Assembly: GCF_033763495.1 (NCBI RefSeq)
Contig: NZ_JANRKL010000216.1
Coordinates: 9,336 to 73,335, forward strand
DNA length: 64,000 bases
Source of the DNA: Haliscomenobacter sp033763495
GTDB lineage: Bacteria > Bacteroidota > Bacteroidia > Chitinophagales > Saprospiraceae
Reading direction: 5' to 3'
Below are positions 27,541 through 37,540 of the stretch, piece by piece. The notes under the pieces were generated by a model. The model did no database searches. It was not told where the DNA came from and saw only the letters and a list, made by a program, of their open reading frames with translations. The stretch's first letter is position 1. Each line of letters starts with the position of its first letter. A program made the translations under genes and the position numbers.

Positions 27541-28029
27541 CTATTTAATCAGCGGTTTACTTACAATCTTTTGGATCGCTGCCTCCAAATTGTTCTCCTG
27601 CGTCAATTCCAGGCTCCTTTCTTTGGCTCCTGATGCAAAAATCATCCTTGCTTTCCCACAAGGTGCCGGACTAATCACCATGGTTACCCGATCCTTTCCT
27701 TTGCTGAAACGCAGGGCGTATTTGGCCATGAAAGGGCAATTTTTGACATTGATCAGGTCAAAATTTTTGACATCAACCGCAGCAAGGGTTAATGCCGTTG
27801 CTTCAGCCGGGTCCGTTGGAATAAACTCACTTACCTTATAATCGGCTACGTAAGTGGCGTCCAGGGTTTGTTCCTGAGCAGCCGTTGGAAAGGCTTCAAC
27901 TGCAAAAAGTTCAACCTTGTCCGAGGTTTTTAACAAATTCACAAAGTCGCCTAGGGCTTTGGAACTGCAGGATTTACTGCCCAACAGAACTACACTCAAC
28001 AAGCACATGAATAGTTTTGGCATCAGCAT
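27541..28029 (-). CDS. Small secreted protein coupled to a caspase, function unknown
   Basis: The ATG at 28029 overlaps the TAA of the caspase gene (TAATG), so translation is probably coupled; a second ATG two codons later is equally possible. The ~162-residue protein has a hydrophobic N-terminus (PKLFMCLLSVVLLGS) ending in KSCSSK, which may be a weak lipobox. The rest is a mixed alpha/beta domain with a conserved-looking core (LINVKNCPFMAKYALRFSKG; MVISPAPCGKARMIFASG). I recognise no family. Its tight coupling suggests it is a partner, substrate or inhibitor of the caspase; this is inference. Confidence 0.6.
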   Translation of the reverse strand: MLMPKLFMCLLSVVLLGSKSCSSKALGDFVNLLKTSDKVELFAVEAFPTAAQEQTLDATYVADYKVSEFIPTDPAEATALTLAAVDVKNFDLINVKNCPFMAKYALRFSKGKDRVTMVISPAPCGKARMIFASGAKERSLELTQENNLEAAIQKIVSKPLIK

Positions 28030-29348
28030 TAGTTTTTCGGCGTAACGTCGTAATGATAAATTCCGTTTTGTAAGGTGCAATTGCTGCATACCCCTTTGGA
28101 GGACTTTCTGCGTGCTCCACTTACCGTATTGTTGATTAAATCGCGCCAGTCGGCAGGGTCCTCGCGCATGTAGCTGATCTCTTCCCGCAAGGATTGTAAA
28201 AAACTCACCGTGAAAAAGCCCCCATTGGCATTATTGGCCCAGGACACTTCTCCAGGACTGGCCGCGGTAGCCAACAAATTACCCTTGGTGTTCATAAAGA
28301 GGGCCCGCAATTTGTCGTCATTGTAATTGTTGTTCGCTTGCATGGCCAGGAACTCACTGCCCGTAAGTGGGCTAGGTATATCGATGGTCGAATTGCAACA
28401 ATCCCCCAACACGATGTTCAAACGCCCTCCTTTACCCTTGATGGTTTTGAAAACGTAATCCAGGTCGAGTGCAGTATTTTCCCCAATACGGGTATAGGGC
28501 GAACTGCGCATATCCAACTGGGGCCAGGCACCTTGCTGATTGTTCCACCGGAAACCGTGACCACGATAAACAAAAATCACGATGTCGTTGCTGCCAGGGT
28601 ATAAACCATTCAAGGTATTCTGCACAGCAGCTTTGGTGAAATTGTCTCCATTGACCAAGTACTGTTTGTAACTGATGCCCAGGGACGAAGCAATACCTTT
28701 AAACTCGGCAGTCAAAGACGATTGATCCCGGGAACAGCTCATGCCAATGTCTCCAATGCTGGTGTTGGCAGCGATGATCAGGTGTAGGGTGGTACCAGTT
28801 GTATTGGTATTGACATTGGGCTTGAGGCGCAGTGTACTCAAGTCGATGCCAAACATCTTGCGCAAAGCCAGGTAGTCGGGCTCGTTAGAGGAATAAAATT
28901 CACGGAGATATGCGTCGTTAATTTCCTGTTTCGTCAGTGCTTTGAAGGAATCAGCGTGTAACAATTTCGAGGTGTCATTCGGGTCGTCGGTCAGGTAGGG
29001 CTTATCCATGTCCTGTAGGAAGATGATATGGTCGGGGTTGTAGCCGTACTGACCTGCCGCGGTAATGAATTTGGGGTTGGACCCCAGAAGCACCAGGTAT
29101 TCGCTGCCATCCGTTTTGCCATGTTCAGATTTGTAATCAACGTTCACCACTTTGTACATGTTTTCGGCGTTGTACGCTACGCGCATGTACATTTTGCTGT
29201 CGTTAAAAATGACCAGAAGTCCTTTGTATTTGACATTCAGTTTGTCGGTAAATTTGATCTCGAACAGGTCTTGTGCGGGTAGTAAATGGGCAGCAAAGCA
29301 CAATACTGCCAAAATGGTTAATGCCCGGGTTAAGCATTGTTTTCTCAT
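28029..29348 (-). CDS. Secreted caspase-family (C14) peptidase
   Basis: The 439-residue protein has a signal peptide (cleavage ~ LLPAQ, 26), a ~150-residue N-terminal region of unknown type and a caspase-like p20 domain from ~185. The catalytic dyad is visible as H264 in YRGHG and C318 in GDCCNS (the usual form is DACxS; C317 replaces the alanine). The loop SPGEVSWANNANGGFFTVSFLQSL matches the end of orthocaspase domains. Such enzymes cleave after basic residues in many bacteria. Here the signal peptide puts it in the envelope. The downstream gene overlaps its stop codon. Confidence 0.82.
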   Translation of the reverse strand: MRKQCLTRALTILAVLCFAAHLLPAQDLFEIKFTDKLNVKYKGLLVIFNDSKMYMRVAYNAENMYKVVNVDYKSEHGKTDGSEYLVLLGSNPKFITAAGQYGYNPDHIIFLQDMDKPYLTDDPNDTSKLLHADSFKALTKQEINDAYLREFYSSNEPDYLALRKMFGIDLSTLRLKPNVNTNTTGTTLHLIIAANTSIGDIGMSCSRDQSSLTAEFKGIASSLGISYKQYLVNGDNFTKAAVQNTLNGLYPGSNDIVIFVYRGHGFRWNNQQGAWPQLDMRSSPYTRIGENTALDLDYVFKTIKGKGGRLNIVLGDCCNSTIDIPSPLTGSEFLAMQANNNYNDDKLRALFMNTKGNLLATAASPGEVSWANNANGGFFTVSFLQSLREEISYMREDPADWRDLINNTVSGARRKSSKGVCSNCTLQNGIYHYDVTPKN

Positions 29349-29533
29349 ATTGTCACGGTTTTAATGAGCTGGAATCATCAGCTGACGCCAAACAGCAGAA
29401 AGATATTGCTTTGTTTTTCAAGGTATAACTTTTTTTTAAGAAAAATTATGCCCAAAAGGGAGACAAGATCAATACAGCGTCGAAAGCGGTCAATAAAGTG
29501 GTGGGGGAGTTATCGAATGCTTGCGTAACTTTG

Positions 29534-29639
29534 CAAGCGAATAGCGAAAAGCGAATAGCAATCACAGCATTAGCTTTTCACCATTCAAAGCTAATGCTGT
29601 AAATTTATCGCATTTAGCTATTCGCTATTAACTTTTCGC
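29534..29639. repeat. Long imperfect inverted repeat upstream of the MFS gene
   Basis: A perfect 14-bp inner stem, ACAGCATTAGCTTT with its complement, surrounds a 9-nt loop (~29571-29579). Outer segments GCGAATAGC/GCTATTCGC and GCGAAAA/TTTTCGC also pair, with a size-different bulge. The left arm holds GCGAATAGCGAAAAGCGAATAGC-type direct repeats. It ends four bases before the MFS start codon and resembles a dispersed palindromic element. Confidence 0.7.
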
Positions 29640-29643
29640 AACT

Positions 29644-30807
29644 ATGACTGCGCACCTCCGACTCTTTTTCAACCACAGCACCAGCCGGGCCATTGGTTTA
29701 GTTTTTGCGATGCAAGGTATATTGTTTGGTACCTGGTCATCCATGATTCCCTTTATCAAGCAAAAATTTCAACTGGATGATGCCCAACTGGGTTTGTTGT
29801 TACTGGCCTTACCTGTGGGCGTCACCATTATGAACCCCATTTCGGTTGGTATTTTGCACCGGATGGGCACAGTAAGAGCTACCCTATTGGCCCGAACTTT
29901 AGGTGCCCTGTTTTTTGTAATCCCTTTTTTAATGCCCAATGTTTGGACGGTGGCAGCAGCCTTGATATTGTTGGGGACAACTTTTTCCACAACCAATGTT
30001 TCAATGAATACTGCGGCTACTTCCCTTGAAAATGTGGAAGGCATCCGCATCATGGCCACCTGTCACGCCTTGTGGTCAAGCGGTGCCATGCTTGGTTCGG
30101 CCATTGGTGCTACCGCGGTGGGAATGGGTGTCCATCCGGTTACCCATGTAATGCTGGTCGGCTCGGTATTACTTTTGTCAACCCTATTGATTTATCAAGC
30201 CTTTCAGAGGGTACCCAGCGAAGTAACAGTCAGCAAAAGCAATGGGCCACGCCCCAAATTCAAAATGCCAAGTGCAGCACTCTGGGGCCTGATTGCCATT
30301 AGTTTGTGTACCAACCTCACGGAGGGCACCATGGCCGATTGGTCGGCTGTATATATGCGTGAAATTGTACAAGCTCCTGCAGCTTTGTGGGGATGGGGCT
30401 TTGCAGCCTATGCCTTTTTTATGGCCATGACTCGTTTTACGGGAGATGCCATCCTGAAAAATTATGGAGGCGGTCCGGTTTTGAGAGTGGGTGGTATGAT
30501 TGCGGCAAGTGGATTACTGCTGGCTATTTTATTGCCTTACACCCTTACGACCTTGATTGGTTTTGCGATGGTGGGAGCTGGGGTTTCTTTGGGTGCTCCA
30601 GTGTTGTATAGCGCAGCGGCCAAAGTGCCAGGTATGGCACCTGGAGCGGGTTTGGCCACGATGAACACTTTTGCGATGGTCGGGTTTCTGGGCGGCCCTG
30701 CTGTGATTGGCTTCATTGCCAAGGCATTTAGTTTGCCAGTAGCTCTGGGTGTAGTGGTAATGATGGGTTGTGTATGGATCTGGCGGGCTGGGTATTTGAA
30801 AGCCTGA
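29644..30807 (+). CDS. MFS transporter
   Basis: The 387-residue protein has about 12 hydrophobic helices, with the loop 2-3 pattern GILHRMGTVRATLLARTLG typical of the major facilitator fold. The N-terminal motif GILFGTWSSMIPFIKQKFQLDDAQLGLLLL resembles the YbjJ/fucose-permease-like branch of sugar or drug carriers. No partner gene is adjacent, and its substrate cannot be assigned. The start ATG is four bases after a long inverted repeat that may influence its expression. Confidence 0.85.
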   Translation: MTAHLRLFFNHSTSRAIGLVFAMQGILFGTWSSMIPFIKQKFQLDDAQLGLLLLALPVGVTIMNPISVGILHRMGTVRATLLARTLGALFFVIPFLMPNVWTVAAALILLGTTFSTTNVSMNTAATSLENVEGIRIMATCHALWSSGAMLGSAIGATAVGMGVHPVTHVMLVGSVLLLSTLLIYQAFQRVPSEVTVSKSNGPRPKFKMPSAALWGLIAISLCTNLTEGTMADWSAVYMREIVQAPAALWGWGFAAYAFFMAMTRFTGDAILKNYGGGPVLRVGGMIAASGLLLAILLPYTLTTLIGFAMVGAGVSLGAPVLYSAAAKVPGMAPGAGLATMNTFAMVGFLGGPAVIGFIAKAFSLPVALGVVVMMGCVWIWRAGYLKA

Positions 30808-30956
30808 AAAGCGGTTTAAAATCCTAATGTGTTTGTTTTCAATTTTTTATATAATAAAATGTTGTCTCCTGACAATCCCTTTCTTTTTAATTTATAACAA
30901 AAAAAAAGCGCCTAAATTTAACATCATTACACCCACTAAAATCCTAGCACTGTCAA

Positions 30957-33437
30957 ATGAAGCACCTGACCCACCTCCCTGCTTTTGCTTTTATATTATT
31001 GCCTTTTTCCTGGCTTTTCTGGCCTCCGGTAACTGCTGATCGCATTCAGGCTCAGCTTGTCAAATACCAAAACAAATACCCCAGTGAAAAGGCCTACCTG
31101 CACACCGACAAACCCCACTATGCTCTGGGCGAAAACATTTGGTTCACTACTTACCTTACTGCGGGGGCAGAACATTTGCCTTCTTTGGTCAGTAACCTGG
31201 TTTATGTTGAATTGATCGGACCGGATTTAACCCGTAAGGCCAGTCGTTACATCGGCATCCAGGATGGGGTAGGCAATGGTGATTTTGATACAGAGCGCGA
31301 CTGGCCCGAAGGCAAATATCTCCTGCGGGCCTATACGAACTACATGCGGAACTTTGATTCCTGCTTTTTCTTTCAGCGAGAGTTTTTGTTGCTCAAACCC
31401 AGAACAGAAACCATACCATCCATATCAGGAACGCCCAAAAGCATCAGTGATTTCAGTGTACAATTTATGCCCGAAGGGGGGGATTTGGTCAATGGCTTGA
31501 GTTCCCAGATTGGGGTAAAAGCAGTAAGTAATTTGGGAACGGGAATCCAGTTTGAAGGCAAAATCCTCGACGATCAGGGCACCCAGGTTGCAGTGTTCAA
31601 AACCTATCGCTTTGGCTTGGGCGCCTTTTCTTTTACCCCCCAAAGCGGTAAAAAATACCATGCAGAACTCAATGTTCAAGGCATCCAGAAAAAAATCCCT
31701 TTACCTGCTGCCCAGGAACTGGGCTACACCTTACAAATTACCCAACGTCCACCGAATCAATTGTTGATTAACGTGCGGAGCAACATCCCAAATGGGTTAA
31801 AAGATGCGGTAATCCTGGGGCATTTGCGGGGCCAGACCATTTTTAGTTTCAGCAACACCGAAGGTTTGGAAAAACTCAGCCTCACCATCCCCAGCGACTC
31901 GATTCCCGAAGGCATCGCTCAATTCACCCTCTTTAGCAGCAAGGGTGAACCTCTTTGTGAACGCCTCGTTTTTGTGGATAATCCTCGGGAAAGAGCCCGC
32001 TTGAACATCAGTACAGACAAAAGTACTTATGCTGCACGGCAAAAAGTCAGTGTAACCTTGGAACTCAAAGACCAGGCGGGCAATCCCCTTAAAGCCATGG
32101 TTTCAGCAACGGTCACCGACAAACAAAGTGTGTATTGGGCCAAATATGGTCAGGACATTCGCTCCTACCTCCTCTTGCAAGCCGACTTACCTGGGCATAT
32201 CGAAGACCCAGGCTATTTTTTTGTAGAAGAAAATGCCACCCGAAGACAGCTGCTCGACATGTTGATGCTGACTCAGGGCTGGCGACGCTTTACCTGGAAA
32301 CAAGTGTTACAAGAAAATTTACCCGATCTGGCCTGGTTGCCAGAGCAAGGTTTTACGATTAGTGGCCAAACGACCAAACTCGATCAGCCCAACAAACCCG
32401 TTGCGGCTGATTTGATGGTCGTAGCAATGGAAAAGGGGATATCCCAGCAGGTCAGTTCTGGCCCGGATGGGCGTTTTGCCATTGCAGGTTTTCCCTTTGT
32501 CGACAGTACCCAAGTGGTGATACAGGGCGCTAAACCCAACGGCAGTACTGCCAAAAAAAGCAAAAACAGCGATGGCAATCAACAAGGCGTAAGTGGCAAT
32601 CGCGACATCAAAATCCGGCTGGATGCTGACAATCCGCCCCCCATTGATCCTCAGGTAGGTTTTGCTTTACCATTCAGCACAGATGCTTCCCAGCAGAAAA
32701 GTTTTTTAGCTGACAGTAAAAAACTGGCCGATTTGGATTCTTTGTTCCCTGGCATCTGGAAGCTGAGTTTGGCCGAATTTGAAGTCAAAGGCAAACGGAC
32801 AAAAAATCCATACGGGGTACCAGACATACCCTATCGGGCGCCCCTCGATCGCATGATCATTGATTCTGTTCCGGGCAAATCCACGGCTTTGAGTGTTTTT
32901 GACTTCCTGCGGCGGATTCCTGGTGCTCAAGTGGTGGGTACCTTCCCCAATCAGTCGGTGGTTTTGCGTGGAATCAACAGTTTGAGTGGCCCTGCACAGG
33001 CTTTGTTTGTACTGGATGGTACCATTGTGGATGCCAGCACTTTGTCGACAGTTCCGGTGTCCAATATCGCTTTTGTAGATGTACTCAAAGGGGGGCAAGC
33101 CGCCATGTTTGGAAACCGGGGCATCAACGGAGTCGTAGCAGTGTACACCAAACGCACCGGCAACCAGCCTGCGCAGTACGATGTCAATGGCATCATCAAT
33201 TTCAAACACCCTGGGTTTTACAAAGCCCGCGAGTTTTATGCTCCACAATACGACCAGAAAAAACCCGAACACGACCGCCCCGATTACCGCACAACGCTAC
33301 ATTGGGCTCCGATAATCGAAACGGACCAGGCCGGGAAAGCCACCTTTAGTTTTTTCACCAATGATAAAGCTGGGGCTTTTGAAATTTTGGTGCAAGGAAT
33401 GACTACAAAAGGGATTCCGGTGAGTGGGCGGTATTGA
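30957..33437 (+). CDS. MG2-like protein with a TonB-receptor plug domain but no barrel
   Basis: The 826-residue protein has a signal peptide (~1-27), then KAYLHTDKPHYALGENIWFTTYL, the MG2-type opening shared by alpha-2-macroglobulin-like and related Bacteroidota envelope proteins. Several beta-sandwich domains fill ~130-640, with RLNISTDKSTYAARQKVSVTL as a second MG2-like start. Residues ~655-770 are a TonB-receptor plug (SALSVFDFLRRIPGAQV, GINGVVAVYTKR). There is no room for a 22-strand barrel after it, so this is not a transporter. The role is unknown; it may bind TonB or partner with an unlinked barrel. Confidence 0.75.
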   Translation: MKHLTHLPAFAFILLPFSWLFWPPVTADRIQAQLVKYQNKYPSEKAYLHTDKPHYALGENIWFTTYLTAGAEHLPSLVSNLVYVELIGPDLTRKASRYIGIQDGVGNGDFDTERDWPEGKYLLRAYTNYMRNFDSCFFFQREFLLLKPRTETIPSISGTPKSISDFSVQFMPEGGDLVNGLSSQIGVKAVSNLGTGIQFEGKILDDQGTQVAVFKTYRFGLGAFSFTPQSGKKYHAELNVQGIQKKIPLPAAQELGYTLQITQRPPNQLLINVRSNIPNGLKDAVILGHLRGQTIFSFSNTEGLEKLSLTIPSDSIPEGIAQFTLFSSKGEPLCERLVFVDNPRERARLNISTDKSTYAARQKVSVTLELKDQAGNPLKAMVSATVTDKQSVYWAKYGQDIRSYLLLQADLPGHIEDPGYFFVEENATRRQLLDMLMLTQGWRRFTWKQVLQENLPDLAWLPEQGFTISGQTTKLDQPNKPVAADLMVVAMEKGISQQVSSGPDGRFAIAGFPFVDSTQVVIQGAKPNGSTAKKSKNSDGNQQGVSGNRDIKIRLDADNPPPIDPQVGFALPFSTDASQQKSFLADSKKLADLDSLFPGIWKLSLAEFEVKGKRTKNPYGVPDIPYRAPLDRMIIDSVPGKSTALSVFDFLRRIPGAQVVGTFPNQSVVLRGINSLSGPAQALFVLDGTIVDASTLSTVPVSNIAFVDVLKGGQAAMFGNRGINGVVAVYTKRTGNQPAQYDVNGIINFKHPGFYKAREFYAPQYDQKKPEHDRPDYRTTLHWAPIIETDQAGKATFSFFTNDKAGAFEILVQGMTTKGIPVSGRY

Positions 33438-33445
33438 GAGGCTCA

Positions 33446-34531
33446 TCAAGCCCACACTCGCCGCAAAAAGCGCAACCAGTTGCCATGCATTACACCTTCA
33501 ATATCGGTGTCACTGTAGCCATGTCTTTGCAATTCTGGAATCAGCTTTTGCAAATCGGCGATGGTCTCGATATCATAAGGGCATTGCTCTCTGCCAAAGG
33601 CGCCATCCAGATCGGAGCCAATGCCCACATGTTGGGCATTACCCGCCAATTGACAAATGTGGTCGATGTGGCGCACTACCTTGTCCAGGTTGCAATCCAT
33701 GCCTAAGGGGGTGGATTTTTCCCGCACCCAATTGGGCACAATCATCCAGGAGTCGAAAGCTGCTCCGATCACGGCGCCGCGTTCGATCAGAACTTTGAGT
33801 TGTTCGTCGGAAAACTGGCGGTTGTGGTTAACCAGGGCCCGGCAGTTGTTGTGACTGGCCCAAACGGCACCCGAAAAATGATCCATGGCTTGCCAAAAAG
33901 CGTCGTCGCAAAGGTGGGTAGCATCCAAGATGATGTTAAGCGATTCGATTTTTTTCAACAAATCGATGCCCATCTGCCCCATTCTGCCCGTGGAGTCAGT
34001 CCCATTGGCATAACGCCCGGGACCGTAATGAGCGGGACCGATAGCACGCAAGCCGTAGGCATGAGCAATTTCGAGGTGTTCCAGGCTCACAATGGAATCG
34101 GCCCCTTCGAGGCAGAGGATGAAGCCCACCGGTTTTTGATCGGTAGCCTGGCCATCGTTCCAGAAACTCAAATGTTGTTCCAACCCTGCCAGGTCGCGGA
34201 TTTGCACCATTTCGCCAGCAGCAACCATTGCCTGGTACCAGGCCAGTTGGGCTTGGGTATGTGCCCAGGCTTGCTCAGGAGAATGCCAGCCCGGGAGTGG
34301 ATTATCCGGGGCGACAAAACGAGCGATTTGGGTAGCAACCACCAGGCCTACATTGCCTTTACGAAGCTCGGGCAGGCTGACGGTGGCCTGGCTGCGGTCG
34401 GGTTTGTCGTGCAGGCCTTGCTCGCGGGCATTGATTTCATTGATGGGGCGCCGCAGGTCTCGATTCCATTCCATGGCGTTCATGCTGAGGTCGAGGTGGG
34501 CGTCGATGGTGAAGAGTGGGTTGGTGGTCAT
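33446..34531 (-). CDS. Membrane dipeptidase (peptidase M19) family protein
   Basis: The 361-residue protein follows the renal-dipeptidase TIM-barrel plan. It has the first metal motif DAHLDLS (~10, H-x-D), the bridging Glu in LCLEGADSI (~143), His in DATHLCDDAF (~208) and ASHNNCRAL (~230), and GIGSDLDGAFG (~303) with the Asp near the end. M19 enzymes are zinc dipeptidases; bacterial ones hydrolyse dipeptides including L-D or D-D types. No signal peptide is present, so it is cytoplasmic. It converges with the plug-domain gene only 8 bp away and has no visible terminator. Confidence 0.88.
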   Translation of the reverse strand: MTTNPLFTIDAHLDLSMNAMEWNRDLRRPINEINAREQGLHDKPDRSQATVSLPELRKGNVGLVVATQIARFVAPDNPLPGWHSPEQAWAHTQAQLAWYQAMVAAGEMVQIRDLAGLEQHLSFWNDGQATDQKPVGFILCLEGADSIVSLEHLEIAHAYGLRAIGPAHYGPGRYANGTDSTGRMGQMGIDLLKKIESLNIILDATHLCDDAFWQAMDHFSGAVWASHNNCRALVNHNRQFSDEQLKVLIERGAVIGAAFDSWMIVPNWVREKSTPLGMDCNLDKVVRHIDHICQLAGNAQHVGIGSDLDGAFGREQCPYDIETIADLQKLIPELQRHGYSDTDIEGVMHGNWLRFLRRVWA

Positions 34532-34642
34532 GTTGGATAAGTTGAGGACTAAGTGCTATTCAATTCTTTGCCCCGAAATTACCGGATTCCTATAAAAACT
34601 GTTGCGTCTCTATAGTTAAACTTTCAAATATCGATATTCATT

Positions 34643-37540
34643 TTATATCTTTCTATTGTTTCTGAAATTTTTATTGTGCTTATCATTATAAAGTTTGGAA
34701 TAAAAAGGAATTTTTTCCTTTTTATTGGGAGAAAATTGATAAGGTATGAATTTTAGCATCAATTTTTGGATTGGAGGTATAACAACTAGTTTGAGTTTAG
34801 TTGGCATAGAAATTTGATCAATAATTTTCATCTTTGGTAGGTTTTTTATAATCTGTCTAGCATCAATATTGTATTTTTTTAACTCTTTGTAGTTTTTGTA
34901 AAAAACTGTTTCATTATCCTCACTAAACATGGAAGAATAAACCCAATTAAAATGGTAATCATTAAAAAATAAAGGAACATGAAAAACAGATTCATATGAT
35001 TCATACAAATCGTTTTTTGGAAATAACTTTTGGAATTCTCCCATTAATTTGAAATATGAGTCCCAATCTTTCCTCAAATTCATATTATTAAATAAGATCC
35101 AAGAGTAATCGGAGTTAATACTATTCTTTAACAAATACTCTTGAAGGCCAATAGGTATATCCACTCTCGAACAATAGTAAAGTTCAAAAATAAGGATCGA
35201 TAAATTTTTATTACTGCTAACTGCTGTCATTTCTTCTAAAATCTCATTGATAATTATCGATAAGTCTTGCCTTTTTAAGCAATAACCCAAATAGTCAAAC
35301 AATACATAGTTCCCTTTTTCACCATCAACTATAAATTCAAGGCAACAATTTATTCCTCTTTCAATCAAGGTTCTTTTAATTGATACACGAATATTTTTCA
35401 AATTGGGAATAATAGGGAGTAATATTTTTAGTGAATCCTCTTCATTGTAATTTAGCAATACAATCATAAGATCGTCAATTATTTCAGAGTCTAAAGATTC
35501 TTTATCAACTTTTAAAATGAATAATTCGATTACTATGTACCAAAAAGAATTTGATAAATTTCTGGTCAATATTTCATTTCTTTCCTCTAATTTCCCTTTG
35601 ATCTGGAAGTTTGCATAAATGTAATAAGCTGTAAGATATTCTAAAAATGTCTTATGCGTAAAGTTGTTTTCAAAATAAATAGACCTAAGTTTTGCAAATT
35701 CTAAAAAAGTCTCTGCGTTTGTCTCCGCTTCGGCCAAGTCTTCAATAATCCTCTTATCAACCATATAACTAATGAGTAGTTTTTTGACGTTATTGTGAGA
35801 TAAAACTTCATCTGATTGTTTTGACTGTATCTTATACTGCCAAAAAGCGAGAACAGAAAGAAGTGATAACTTATTTTTTATATTACTTGAAATATCTAAT
35901 TTCTTCTCTTTTTCATCTCTTCTTTCGATTAAAGTTTTAGTGCAACTCTCATAAATATCAAGTTTTGATTTAGGTAAATCTTTCTCATATTTATATATTA
36001 ATAAAATCAGAGTGAGTAATAGTGGGTTACTTTTTAATTCTAATGGTATATTTTGTAGTGCTAGAATAAATTTTCCGACGTTTTCTTCCCTTTCTTCATG
36101 TTCTATCTTAAACCATTTTGATACAAAATTGAGTATTTTTTCCTCGTTAAATTGATTGACACCATATACTGTAAAAGTTGAATCAAAAAAGACTTCTTGG
36201 TAGGACTCATATCTGCTTGAAACAATTATTATTGAGTTAACATGTTTTTTTGAAAAAAGATCTATATCTTCTTTAATTTCGTTTCTTTCAGATATATCAA
36301 AGACTTCATCTAATCCATCAAAAAAAACAATTGTTTTTTCATTTCTAACCATTTCGATTAAAAATAAAAAATCTTCAACAGCTACTTGATATTTACTCTT
36401 GAGACAATCAAATATAAACTCTAAAACTCCACCTTTCATTTGAGTTTTATATTTATTGTACTCATTTATAGGGACAATTATAGGTATATAATTTTCTATA
36501 CTTTTGAGCCCAATGGCATTTTCGTTATTTTTTAAAATCTGGAGTGAAATATACTTAATTAGTGAAGATTTTCCAGCACCAGCATTCCCAAGAAGAACAA
36601 TTTTGTTATTATCGCGGAATAAGTTATTTAAAGGTAAATTGCCCATATTGGTTGGCCCCATTGTGTAAGAAATATTCATTAAATTCTCTAACTTTTCTTT
36701 TACTTCTGGCCTTTTTAAGTCTTCAACATGAAAATTAGATTTTGAACCTATCTTTGAAAAAATAACGTGGACCTCGTTAAAAATATTATGGCCAGCAAAG
36801 TGGTAAATTCCCTCCACCATATAAGGCCAAAAAGTCTCCCTATAGCCAATTTGATGAAAATCGGGCTCTTCAAAAATTGACTCGAGGTCAATTTCTCTAG
36901 GCCTATTTACGGTTGGTAGTTCTATCCCATAGAAATTAATATTCTCAATTTTCTTTTTCAGCCCTAAATAATACTCTTCCTTGAAGACTGTAAATATTTT
37001 TTTATAATATGTAATACTTTTTCTATTTAACTCTTTAATGGAATCTATTTTAAACAAAATATTATTGAGCATTCGATCAACTAATTTGTCATTTGGAGAC
37101 CTCGATTTATTGATTGCATCGTAAAATATCTCACAAAATCTTTCTATTTCATTGCGGAAATTAATTGTATTTCTCGAATAATATATTTTCACAAGGCTTT
37201 CTTTCTTATAAGCATTTAAGGAAAGCTCTTCTACCAAATTGTTTTCAAACTCAACGAGCTCCATAGTATCATTATAAAAAAATGTTTCAAAGAGTTTTAC
37301 TACATTCTTAAGCGCAAAAAGTTCACCAAGCCCTAAATTGTCTGAATCAAAAGAATATTGTATGTATGAGTATTTATACAAACTCTCAAAATCATTTTTT
37401 AAATTTTGAAGATTGTATTTTGATAATAATTTGGCGATTTTTACACTGTTTTTTAAATTTGAATTTACAACTAATTTGGCGATTTCTTCAGTGAGACTAG
37501 CTAGCCATTCTACCACTAAGTCACTTATCAATTGTTGCAT
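34643..37540 (-). CDS. NACHT-domain P-loop ATPase in an AT-rich segment
   Basis: The frame begins at a TTG at 37591, but I prefer the ATG at 37540 (MQQLISDLVVEWL), giving 965 residues; motif positions use the longer frame. Residues ~1-310 are helical with no recognised effector. The NACHT core has Walker A GNAGAGKSS (335-343), Walker B IVFFDGLDEV (421-430), sensor-1 VSSRYESY and SNPLLLTLILLIY (~520-532). The C-terminal ~400 residues look like helical repeats. NACHT proteins include known bacterial anti-phage NLR-like systems. Codon use is strikingly AT-rich and Lys/Asn/Ile-rich compared with all neighbours, a sign of transfer. It stands alone. Confidence 0.85.
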   Translation of the reverse strand: MQQLISDLVVEWLASLTEEIAKLVVNSNLKNSVKIAKLLSKYNLQNLKNDFESLYKYSYIQYSFDSDNLGLGELFALKNVVKLFETFFYNDTMELVEFENNLVEELSLNAYKKESLVKIYYSRNTINFRNEIERFCEIFYDAINKSRSPNDKLVDRMLNNILFKIDSIKELNRKSITYYKKIFTVFKEEYYLGLKKKIENINFYGIELPTVNRPREIDLESIFEEPDFHQIGYRETFWPYMVEGIYHFAGHNIFNEVHVIFSKIGSKSNFHVEDLKRPEVKEKLENLMNISYTMGPTNMGNLPLNNLFRDNNKIVLLGNAGAGKSSLIKYISLQILKNNENAIGLKSIENYIPIIVPINEYNKYKTQMKGGVLEFIFDCLKSKYQVAVEDFLFLIEMVRNEKTIVFFDGLDEVFDISERNEIKEDIDLFSKKHVNSIIIVSSRYESYQEVFFDSTFTVYGVNQFNEEKILNFVSKWFKIEHEEREENVGKFILALQNIPLELKSNPLLLTLILLIYKYEKDLPKSKLDIYESCTKTLIERRDEKEKKLDISSNIKNKLSLLSVLAFWQYKIQSKQSDEVLSHNNVKKLLISYMVDKRIIEDLAEAETNAETFLEFAKLRSIYFENNFTHKTFLEYLTAYYIYANFQIKGKLEERNEILTRNLSNSFWYIVIELFILKVDKESLDSEIIDDLMIVLLNYNEEDSLKILLPIIPNLKNIRVSIKRTLIERGINCCLEFIVDGEKGNYVLFDYLGYCLKRQDLSIIINEILEEMTAVSSNKNLSILIFELYYCSRVDIPIGLQEYLLKNSINSDYSWILFNNMNLRKDWDSYFKLMGEFQKLFPKNDLYESYESVFHVPLFFNDYHFNWVYSSMFSEDNETVFYKNYKELKKYNIDARQIIKNLPKMKIIDQISMPTKLKLVVIPPIQKLMLKFIPYQFSPNKKEKIPFYSKLYNDKHNKNFRNNRKI

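Noticed and set aside
33800..34540. 246-codon plus-strand frame opposite the M19 dipeptidase
   Set aside because: The M19 metal motifs are on the minus strand; the plus frame has no recognisable features.
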